Assembly: GCA_025362535.1 (NCBI GenBank)
Contig: JANYGE010000379.1
Location: forward strand, 1-7,014
Origin: Hyphomicrobiales bacterium
GTDB taxonomy: Bacteria > Pseudomonadota > Alphaproteobacteria > Rhizobiales > Aestuariivirgaceae
Reading direction: 5' to 3'
Length of the DNA stretch: 7,014 nucleotides
Below are positions 1 through 6,100 of this stretch, in pieces (the first letter of the stretch is position 1; each line of letters opens with the position of its first letter). Both the position numbers and the translations under genes were made by a program. The notes beneath the pieces were generated by a model. The model saw only the letters and a program-made list of their open reading frames with translations, searched no databases and had not been told where the DNA came from.

Positions 1-2
1 AT

Positions 3-497
3 CGGAAGTTTTTACGATTGTTTCGTGCAGATTCAAATTATTTGAACATTAAGAGTGCTGCTGCTTCACTTCTTAAAAATGTGATAGCCGAATCCGCGAA
101 AGCTTCACCCCATGGCAATTTGCGAGATCAAATTTCCAGTCGCATTGCGCTCGAACTTGCTGAAGTTATGCGCAAACGAGATAGGGGTCTTTCTGTTCTG
201 GCATCGGTTGCATCAACAGCGCCCTTCGTTGGCCTGTTTGGAACCGTTTGGGGCATCATCAATAGTTTTTCTGCAATCGCCGACAGCAAAAATACGAGCC
301 TTGCTATTGTTGCGCCCGGCATTGCTGAGGCTCTGCTTGCCACAGCCATCGGGCTTTTCGCAGCGATCCCTGCTGCAGTTTTTTACAATCGATTAAATCT
401 ATCCGTCAGCACCTCCATGCAAACCCTTGAAGGGCTTGGCCATGAGATATTGATCCGCGTCGCGCGGCAACAAGCGCTGGATGCAAAATCATCATGA
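3..497 (+). CDS. exbB: ExbB, proton-channel subunit of the TonB energising complex (5' end outside window)
   Basis: This is the C-terminal part (164 codons visible) of a MotA/TolQ/ExbB-family inner-membrane protein. The frame is open to the left edge, so the gene starts upstream; the in-frame TTG at 18 is not a credible start. After a cytoplasmic segment, a membrane helix carries the family signature STAPFVGLFGTVWGI (about 213-257). A second follows at about 300-386 with APGIAEALLATAIGL, the usual last helix of ExbB/TolQ, and then a short cytoplasmic tail. In this family ExbB forms a pentamer around ExbD and uses the proton gradient to drive TonB. The stop overlaps the exbD start by 4 bp (ATGA), so translation is probably coupled. 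TolQ is the alternative, but the neighbours exbD, tonB and haem genes favour ExbB. Confidence 0.93.
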   Translation, partial: RKFLRLFRADSNYLNIKSAAASLLKNVIAESAKASPHGNLRDQISSRIALELAEVMRKRDRGLSVLASVASTAPFVGLFGTVWGIINSFSAIADSKNTSLAIVAPGIAEALLATAIGLFAAIPAAVFYNRLNLSVSTSMQTLEGLGHEILIRVARQQALDAKSS

Positions 498-946
498 GAA
501 TGCAAAGTCATGATGGCGGGTTTGGCAGTGGGTTTCAGCCACGCCGGGCAAAGCTTGAAAGTGAAATCAACGTCACACCTATGGTTGATGTGATGTTGGT
601 TCTGTTGATTATTTTCATGGTGTCGGCCCCGCTCATGACTGTTGGCATTCCGGTTGATCTGCCTCAAGCCTCGCTTAACGAACTCGAAGCTGAACAGAAG
701 CCTCTCAATGTCATCATCGCCGCAGGTGGCCTTATCAATCTTGATGATGTGCAGATTGAAAAAGGCAATCTTGCTGCAGCACTGACCGCGCTGGGCGATG
801 ATGCACGCAAGCAAAGGGTGCGCATACGGGCGGACCGCACAGTGACGTACGAAGACATTATGTTTGTGATGAGCACCCTGAACGAAAATGGATTTTCCCG
901 CATTGGTTTGATGGCAACGCCAAAGCAGAGTGGTGCCCGGCCATGA
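494..946 (+). CDS. exbD: ExbD, TonB-complex periplasmic stator subunit
   Basis: A 150-aa ExbD/TolR-family protein of full family length. A short cytoplasmic N-terminus leads into the single membrane helix at about residues 24-47, with the hallmark INVTPMVDVMLVLLIIFMV. Asp32 matches the proton-accepting aspartate (Asp25) of E. coli ExbD. The rest is the periplasmic domain, with the conserved pattern VRIRADRTVTYEDIM (about residues 109-123) that precedes the final strand. The ATG at 494 overlaps the exbB stop; an ATG two codons on (500) is also possible. No clear Shine-Dalgarno sequence precedes it, which fits coupling to exbB. It works with ExbB to turn proton flow into TonB movement. Its own stop overlaps the tonB start. 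Confidence 0.95.
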   Translation: MRMQSHDGGFGSGFQPRRAKLESEINVTPMVDVMLVLLIIFMVSAPLMTVGIPVDLPQASLNELEAEQKPLNVIIAAGGLINLDDVQIEKGNLAAALTALGDDARKQRVRIRADRTVTYEDIMFVMSTLNENGFSRIGLMATPKQSGARP

Positions 947-1764
947 TTTCTATACGCGGTATTGCGATGTCTCTTGTTGTACATGGTTTGGCTGCGGCAT
1001 TTGTTTCGGTGAGTGCCGAAATTCATCATGAGCCTTCAACCGAGGATGTGCCCGCCATTGCAGTGGAGCTGCTTCTCGAAGCGGAATCAGCTCCCGTCAT
1101 GCCGTCTGCTCCGGCGCAAGAAACCATAGAGGCTCCGATCCCAAAAACCGAACCAGAGCCTGTCGTTCAAACGGCGTCTTTGCCACCACCAATTCCGCAG
1201 CCTCAAACTGAAGAGGAGAGCGAGCCCACAACGACACGAGAAATGCCAGTTCAAATTCCCAAGATTGAAGACGCAAAGCCCAAGCTATCAGAACAACTGC
1301 AAAAACACTCAACTCTTAAACCGATCAAGCTTAAACAGGTGAAAGAAAAACCGCACCAGACTGAGGTTCGAAAGCCTGAGGCAAAAACCGCCGAGCCGGG
1401 TCGACGCAAGCAGGTCGCAGCTTTGGCCGTGGGGAGAGGCTCTGTCGGCAATACGCGTTCAACTGATGGTAAAGCCGCGGAGCAGAGCTATGGCAGCAAG
1501 GTTCTGGCACGGCTGCGCGCCGCCAAGAAATATCCCTCTGCTGCACGCAGCAAGGGCATCGAAGGCACGGCTATACTTACATTCACAATTTCTTCGGCTG
1601 GCAAGCTGACAGCGGCGCGTGTTGTAAAGGGTGCAGGTCACCCACTTCTTGATGGCGCGGTGCTGGCCATGGCCCGCGATGCCGCCCCGTTTCCGGCATT
1701 TCCGAATTCGATCGCCAAAGGCCAAATGACTTTTAGTGTTCCCGTCCAATTTAAAATCAACTGA
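943..1764 (+). CDS. tonB: TonB, energy transducer to outer-membrane receptors
   Basis: A 273-aa TonB with the full three-part layout. The N-terminal membrane anchor (about residues 3-24) contains SLVVH, with Ser10 and His14 in the same S-x3-H arrangement as Ser16/His20 of E. coli TonB. The middle (about residues 45-150) is rich in Pro, Glu and Lys, the extended periplasm-spanning arm. The C-terminal domain (about 183-273) has YPSAARSKGIEGTAIL, then a Gly-Lys hairpin, GHPLLDGAVLAM and a closing FSVPVQFKI strand, the usual TonB_C pattern that grips the TonB box of receptors. The ATG overlaps the exbD stop (ATGA). Given the haem genes after it, it probably serves a haem receptor, perhaps others too. 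Confidence 0.95.
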   Translation: MISIRGIAMSLVVHGLAAAFVSVSAEIHHEPSTEDVPAIAVELLLEAESAPVMPSAPAQETIEAPIPKTEPEPVVQTASLPPPIPQPQTEEESEPTTTREMPVQIPKIEDAKPKLSEQLQKHSTLKPIKLKQVKEKPHQTEVRKPEAKTAEPGRRKQVAALAVGRGSVGNTRSTDGKAAEQSYGSKVLARLRAAKKYPSAARSKGIEGTAILTFTISSAGKLTAARVVKGAGHPLLDGAVLAMARDAAPFPAFPNSIAKGQMTFSVPVQFKIN

Positions 1765-1766
1765 GC

Positions 1767-1773
1767 AAGGAGA
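1767..1773 (+). promoter_or_regulatory. Ribosome binding site of the haem mono-oxygenase gene
   Basis: AAGGAGA lies 6 nt before the ATG at 1780. It is the only strong Shine-Dalgarno sequence inside the operon and sits at the only junction without an ATGA overlap, so this gene can recruit ribosomes on its own. Confidence 0.8.
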
Positions 1774-1779
1774 AAACTC

Positions 1780-2118
1780 ATGAACTATATTGCAATGAAC
1801 CGTTTCGAAGTTTCCAAGGAAAATGCTGCGGCATTTGAAGCCATGTGGCTGAACCGCGAAAGCTATCTTGATGAGATGGAGGGGTTTGTTTCCTTCAGTC
1901 TGCTGCGCGGACCCGAAAATGATGAGCAGATTCTTTATTCATCGCACACCGTATGGGAGACTAAAGCTAACTTTGAAGCTTGGACCAAATCAGAAGCTTT
2001 TCGCAAAGCTCATGCGCGTGCCGGGCAAGGTGCTCCTCGCCTGTTCATCGGCCATCCGCGCTTTGAAGGCTTTGAAGCTATTCAAACAACGCAAAGCTCC
2101 GGAGCGCGCGCAGCATGA
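1780..2118 (+). CDS. hmuQ: IsdG/HmuQ-type haem-degrading mono-oxygenase (ABM domain)
   Basis: A 112-aa single-domain protein of the antibiotic-biosynthesis mono-oxygenase (ABM, dimeric ferredoxin-like) fold. Asn7, Trp68 and His78 fall at the positions of the IsdG catalytic triad (Asn7, Trp67, His77 in Staphylococcus aureus IsdG), each in the expected setting: AMNRF near the start, FEAWTKSEAF in the middle and KAHARAG after it. EGFVSFSLLRG is the usual second-strand pattern of the family. IsdG-like enzymes open the haem ring in the cytoplasm using O2 and reductant and release iron; HmuQ of Bradyrhizobium and BhuQ of Brucella are the rhizobial examples. The position right after tonB and overlapping a HutX gene supports a haem role. 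The last 15 or so residues are low in pattern. The precise symbol is assigned by family and context. Confidence 0.86.
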   Translation: MNYIAMNRFEVSKENAAAFEAMWLNRESYLDEMEGFVSFSLLRGPENDEQILYSSHTVWETKANFEAWTKSEAFRKAHARAGQGAPRLFIGHPRFEGFEAIQTTQSSGARAA

Positions 2119-2627
2119 ATGTGGTTCCATTGAAATCAGATATTTCATCTCGCATTGATGCGGCTCTGGCCGAAAAGCCCGATGGTATTCTCGAAATGAT
2201 CGCTACAAAATGCGCGGTAAGCCTGTGGCAGGTGTTTCAACGCCTGCCTGAAGGCCAAGCTGTTTGCGTGACTGGTGACAGGTTTGAGGCGTTATGGGCT
2301 GAAATGACAAAATGGGGTTCAGTACTTTTCATCGTTCATACCGATGATATTGTATTGGAATGCGAAGGCGCGCTGCCACCTGGAACTTCGAGCCATGGTT
2401 ACTTCAACATCCATGGTGATAGCCCAATAGGGGGCCACATCAAGGCCAGCAATTGTGAGCGCATTGTCTTGGTCGATCGGCTATTTCATGGCCGCCGTTC
2501 GTGTTCGGTGCAATTCCTAAACAGCTCTGGCAATGCCATGTTCAAGGTTTTCGTTCGACGGGACAAGCTGCGCCAGCTGCTTGTGGAGCAAGTGGCGTTA
2601 TTTGAGGAATTACGGCGAATACTATAG
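2115..2627 (+). CDS. hutX: HutX/ChuX-family cytosolic haem utilisation carrier
   Basis: A 170-aa protein of the ChuX/HutX family, at its usual length. The N-terminal third is helical and contains an LPEG turn (residues 44-47). The core has the family run VHTDDIVLECEGALP, then GYFNIHGDSPIGGHIK, and ends with the strand pattern CSVQFLNSSGNAMFKVFVRRD. Histidines 75, 94, 100 and 108 are candidates for haem binding, as this family binds haem through core histidines. HutX-like proteins are thought to receive imported haem and pass it to a degrading enzyme, which fits the 4-bp overlap (ATGA) with the mono-oxygenase gene just upstream. GGAG lies about 11 nt before the ATG. It is the last gene of the operon visible on this strand, and no ordinary U-tract terminator follows closely. 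Confidence 0.88.
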   Translation: MNVVPLKSDISSRIDAALAEKPDGILEMIATKCAVSLWQVFQRLPEGQAVCVTGDRFEALWAEMTKWGSVLFIVHTDDIVLECEGALPPGTSSHGYFNIHGDSPIGGHIKASNCERIVLVDRLFHGRRSCSVQFLNSSGNAMFKVFVRRDKLRQLLVEQVALFEELRRIL

Positions 2628-2727
2628 CCAAAACCACTCTCAGATCAGATTTAGGTTCATAAAACCACAATCTCCTTCCCACACCGAAAGATTGCATAAT
2701 TTAATTAGAGGCGTGCAAACGCCCAAC

Positions 2728-2798
2728 CTTCGAGGCCCCTATGTGTGGGCCTCGGGGGCGAGGTAACATGTTGATTCCCCCCATGTTGAGCCTCGAAG
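2728..2798. repeat. GC-rich palindromic element with two hairpins and an alternative outer stem
   Basis: Hairpin 1 pairs CGAGGCCC (2731-2738) with GGGCCTCG (2747-2754), an 8-bp perfect stem with an 8-nt loop. Hairpin 2 pairs CGAGG (2759-2763) plus AACATG (2765-2770) with CATGTT (2782-2787) plus CCTCG (2791-2795), leaving a small bulge and an 11-nt loop. In competition, CTTCGAGGC (2728-2736) can pair perfectly with GCCTCGAAG (2790-2798), which would disrupt both. It begins about 100 nt after the hutX stop. It could be a structured 3' end of the haem operon transcript, or a palindromic intergenic repeat of the kind scattered in rhizobial and Brucella genomes. There is no following T-tract on either strand, so it is not a standard intrinsic terminator. 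Confidence 0.6.
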
Positions 2799-2924
2799 CA
2801 TTAGCCGCGAGTGAATTCCTCGACGGCCCACAGTCAATTCAAGCTCAATTTATCGATTATTTTAGCATGCCACCCAATTCTATACTGGATTGTAACACAA
2901 CTTTATGTTGCTAAATTATCACAA

Positions 2925-2953
2925 TTTTCTGAAAACCTGTTCTTTTCAGAAAA
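2925..2953. promoter_or_regulatory. Perfect 11-bp inverted repeat, candidate operator
   Basis: TTTTCTGAAAA (2925-2935) is the exact reverse complement of TTTTCAGAAAA (2943-2953), with 7 bp between. Each arm is itself symmetrical around its central base (TTTTC-N-GAAAA), so the site can also be read as two tandem copies of TTTTCNGAAAAC at 18-bp spacing. A partial third copy, TCAGAAAAC, is at 3112-3120. The right arm ends 5 bp before the likely -35 box, a good place for an activator or a repressor. The regulator is unknown. Confidence 0.55.
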
Positions 2954-2958
2954 CGGTA

Positions 2959-2986
2959 TTGATCAAAGGTTGTAACTCTCTATAAC
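2959..2986 (+). promoter_or_regulatory. Probable sigma70-type promoter of the autotransporter gene
   Basis: TTGATC (2959-2964) and TATAAC (2981-2986) are separated by 16 bp, a fair -35 (4 of 6 consensus bases) and a good -10 (5 of 6). Transcription would start near 2993 and give a leader of about 150 nt before the ATG at 3142. The 11-bp inverted repeat lies immediately upstream and one copy of AAAGGTTGTAA fills the spacer. The call rests on pattern only. Confidence 0.5.
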
Positions 2987-3027
2987 TTAAAGATGAGTTA
3001 ATATTTTAGAACTCCTAAAGGTTGTAA
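2965..3027 (+). repeat. Pair of perfect 11-bp direct repeats, AAAGGTTGTAA
   Basis: The identical 11-mer AAAGGTTGTAA occurs at 2965-2975, inside the promoter spacer, and at 3017-3027, just downstream of the likely start of transcription. They are 52 bp apart, close to five helical turns, so a protein bound at both would lie on one face of the DNA. Shorter TTGTAAC copies are at 2890-2896 and 3081-3087. Confidence 0.5.
3005..3019. promoter_or_regulatory. TTTAG-N5-CTAAA dyad in the leader
   Basis: TTTAG (3005-3009) and CTAAA (3015-3019) are perfect inverted copies around AACTC. The site recalls the iron control element bound by Irr in rhizobia (TTTAGAA-N3-TTCTAAA), and the left half TTTAGAA is complete. 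The right half lacks TTC and the spacing is 2 bp short, so Irr binding is only a weak guess. Confidence 0.25.
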
Positions 3028-3063
3028 TTTGAGATTCACCTTCCGACGGGAACAATCTCAAAT
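3027..3063 (+). promoter_or_regulatory. Leader hairpin with perfect 10-bp stem
   Basis: ATTTGAGATT (3027-3036) pairs exactly with AATCTCAAAT (3054-3063). Inside the loop TTCC (3041-3044) can pair with GGAA (3049-3052), extending the structure. It would form in the 5' leader of the autotransporter mRNA. A T6 run follows only at 3077-3082, 13 nt beyond the stem, which is too far for a standard terminator. It may stabilise the mRNA or act as a control element. Confidence 0.5.
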
Positions 3064-3127
3064 CATGCCCGGAGTGTTTTTTGTAACAGCTCAATCGAAG
3101 GCTGAATGACGTCAGAAAACTGAACTT

Positions 3128-3134
3128 AAAGGGG
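3128..3134 (+). promoter_or_regulatory. Ribosome binding site deciding the autotransporter start
   Basis: AAAGGGG ends 7 nt before the ATG at 3142. Another ATG at 3135 directly abuts the GGGG and opens a different, short frame, so the spacing favours 3142, which begins the 1291-codon frame and a signal peptide. Confidence 0.75.
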
Positions 3135-3141
3135 ATGCTTC

Positions 3142-6100
3142 ATGAACAAATTTATCAACGCAAATACCAAGGCCAATTCTCGTCAGCGCAGCTTTGCATC
3201 GCATGGCGGGCGGGTGACCAAGCTGAACGGCAGGGCCGCAAGCTGTGCCCCTTCTGTGCAGGCCTTGCTCGCTGGCGTCTCAGCCCTAGCCTTTGGCGGT
3301 TTCATGGCGAGTCCGGCATATGCTGCCAATGAATGCGGACCCGACACCGCAGGTGCCAGCATCGTAAACTGTGCCGCTCCTGCTTATCCGGCGGGGGTCA
3401 CCTACACCAACTCAGACGGCTTGACTGTGAATCTCAACAACCCTGCAATGGTTGTTGGGTCTGCTGTCAGCGGTGTGCAAGTCAACTCCTCGGCAGCCAA
3501 TGTCAATGCCATCGTGGTTAATGGTACAAGCTTCACGTCGATTACAACGACAGGAGTTAATGGCTTTGCCATTTATGCAAACAACGCGGGAACAGCGGGC
3601 AATGCAAACGCAACACTTACGAGCGGCGCGTTAATCACATCGGGCGCGCAAGGATTTGGCATTGTCGCAAATATTGCCAATGCTGTCAGCACGGCGACTG
3701 CGACGGCGACCATGAATGGTGGAACAATTAATACCACTGGGACAAACGGCGTCGGAGTCTACAGCCTCAACTCAGGCAAGGGTGCCGCCAACGCGGCCAT
3801 GAGTGCGGGCGTGATCACCACGACGGGTGCCTCAGGAAAAGGCGTTCAGGCGCACATCAACAACGCCGCCAGCAGCGCGGCAACGGCAGCCACCATGACC
3901 GGTGGCACAATCAATACAGCGGGGAATGATGCCATAGGTGTCTATAGCATCAACGAGGGCCTTGGCACCTCCACCGCAACATTGCAGAACGGCACAATCA
4001 CGACGAAGGGAACTGGTGCTTACGGCGTTCTCGCGCAGATTTTCAACGCCAGCAGTTCGGCAGCGGCGACGGCGACGATGAATGGCGGAACCATAGGCAC
4101 GACCGGCACTTCTTCTGCTGGTATCCACAGCAGTACCAGTGGACTTGGCAACTCCACGGCAACGCTGAATGCCGGAACCATCACGACGGCGGGAACTGGT
4201 GCCTATGGTGTTCTGGCGCAGAACTTCAATGTCAACAACACGGCAGTGGTGGCTGCGGCGATGGCTGGCGGAACTGTCAACACTACGGGTGATTTTGCGC
4301 ATGGCGTCTATGGTCTCAATTACGGCCTTGGCACTGCCACCGCGACACTGACGGGTGGCGCAATCGCCACGACAGGCCTCAATGCCGATGGTGTTGTTGC
4401 GCAGATATTCAACGTTGCCAACACGGCCACCGCGACGGCCACCATGTCAGGGGGAACGGTCGATACCAAGGGTGCCAGCTCCTATGGTGTCCACAGCCTC
4501 ACCAACGGTCTAGGTGCCTCCACTGCGACGCTGACGAAAGGTGGTATCACCACGGCGGGCAATTTCGCCTATGGCGTTTATGCCGGGATCACCAACGCCA
4601 ACAATACGGCGGCAACGACGGCAACCATGGACGGTGGAACAATCGATACCAAGGGAAATGACGCCCATGGTGTCTTGAGCTCGACCGCTGGCTTGGGCGC
4701 TTCCAATGCAAGCCTCACGAAGGGTGCGATCACCACGGCAGGCGTCAATGCCACTGGCCTCATTGCGCAAATATCCAACGCTGCCAGCACGGCGGCAGCC
4801 ACCGCGACCATGTCGGGTGGGACAATCGGCACGACCGGGAATATATCCGATGGAATTATCAGCCTCAACATCGGCCTTGGCGCTTCCACCGCGACGTTGA
4901 CGAAGGGTGTGATTACCACGTCAGGAACCAGTTCATATGGTATCCTCGCGGATATCAACAACGTTGCCAGCACAGCGGCAACAACCGCCGCCATGGACGG
5001 CGGCACCATCAACACGACGGGCGATAATGCCGTGGGCGTCTTTGGCCTCAATTTCGGTCTTGGTGCCTCCACCGCGACGCTGACGGGTGGCGCAATCACC
5101 ACGACAGGCCTCAATGCCGATGGTGTTGTTGCGGAAATCTCCAACGTAGCCAGCACGGCAACAGTTACGGCTACCATATCTGGCGGGACGGTCGATACCA
5201 AGGGAGATAGCGCCTATGGTGTTTATAGCCAAACCAATGGCCTTGGCGCTTCCAATGCGACGCTGGGTGTTGGCACCATCACTACGGCTGGCACCGCCGC
5301 GCATGGTGTTTTTGCCCAGATTGTCAATACCGCCAGCACGGCGGCAACAACCGCCACCCTGAACGGCGGCACCATCAACACAACAGGAGACGTGGGTCTC
5401 GGCATATACAGCCTCAACGACGGCCTCGGTGCATCCGTGGCGACGATGACGGCTGGCGCCATCACCACGGCGGGGGCCAATGCCGCCGGTATCCGCTCTG
5501 AAATCAATAACGCTGCCAGCACGGCTGCGGCTACACTCACCATGTCAGGAGGCACGGTCAATACGACGGGTGCGACTGCTGCTGGCCTCTATGGTACGAA
5601 TATTGGCAAGGGGGCCACCATCATAAACTCCGCCGCCACGGTAACTGCGACGGGAGCGGGTGCCGATGGCATTTGGGCTGCCGCTACGGGAGGTGGCATC
5701 TATGATGTCAATGTCACGGCGGGCAAAGTCACCGGCGGCTCGGGCCTTGGTGCTGGCATTCACACGCTTGGTGCCGGGGGCGGCACCATTGATGTGGCGG
5801 CGGGTGTGACCATTGATGGCTCGGCTGGCCAGACCGGCATTCTCGATGAAACTGGTGCTGTGGTTGTAACCTCGGCTGGCACCGTGCTCAACGGCATGCT
5901 GACGGGGGCGGGCGATGATGTGATCAACCTCAATGCAGGCAGCGTCACCACGGGTGACATTGCGATGGGTGATGGCTCTGACGCGCTGAACATCGCAACG
6001 GGGGCTGGCATTGCTGGCGTCACCCTGTTTGACGGTGGCGATGACCTTGCCACGGCGGATACCTTCATCGACACACTGACTTTCACGGGCTTTAGTGGTG

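Larger units (their letters stand above)
2628..3141. other. 514-bp intergenic control region between hutX and the autotransporter gene
   Basis: No convincing gene was found here on either strand. The first 100 bp show nothing clear. A GC-rich palindromic element follows at 2728-2798, then an AT-rich stretch from about 2830 to 3030 holding the promoter, an inverted repeat and a direct repeat, then a leader with a hairpin (3027-3063). A weaker 7-bp dyad, TTTAGCA (2861-2867) with TGCTAAA (2909-2915), lies in between. The hexamer TTGTAA occurs four times (2890, 2970, 3022, 3081). The high density of symmetrical motifs suggests regulation of the downstream surface protein rather than neutral spacer. 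Confidence 0.75.

Noticed and set aside
18..20. TTG at 18 as start of exbB
   Set aside because: The frame is open upstream to the window edge, ExbB proteins are much longer than 159 aa, and the first part of the domain would be missing.
2731..2754. 8-bp GC-rich hairpin as rho-independent terminator of the haem operon
   Set aside because: No T-tract follows on either strand (GGGGCGAGG follows on the + strand), so it is recorded as a palindromic element instead.
2533..2766. 77-codon frame crossing the end of hutX
   Set aside because: It overlaps hutX in another frame, shows no family pattern, and runs into the palindromic element.
3065..3109. 14-codon leader frame as a gene
   Set aside because: No good ribosome binding site and no peptide pattern; mentioned only as a possible leader element.
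3107..3114. Palindrome TGACGTCA
   Set aside because: An 8-bp palindrome alone is expected often enough, and no bacterial regulator with this site fits the position.
3135..3332. ATG at 3135 opening a 65-codon frame
   Set aside because: The ribosome binding site abuts this ATG with no spacing, the product has no recognisable features, and it overlaps the autotransporter signal peptide in another frame.
4578..5304. Overlapping minus-strand frames of 207 and 123 codons across the repeats
   Set aside because: They are shadows of the 183-bp coding repeats; their own periodicity just mirrors the array.
3616..5628. Periodic repeats as a possible CRISPR or non-coding satellite
   Set aside because: The 183-bp units are all coding in one frame with synonymous drift and no identical short repeats separated by spacers.
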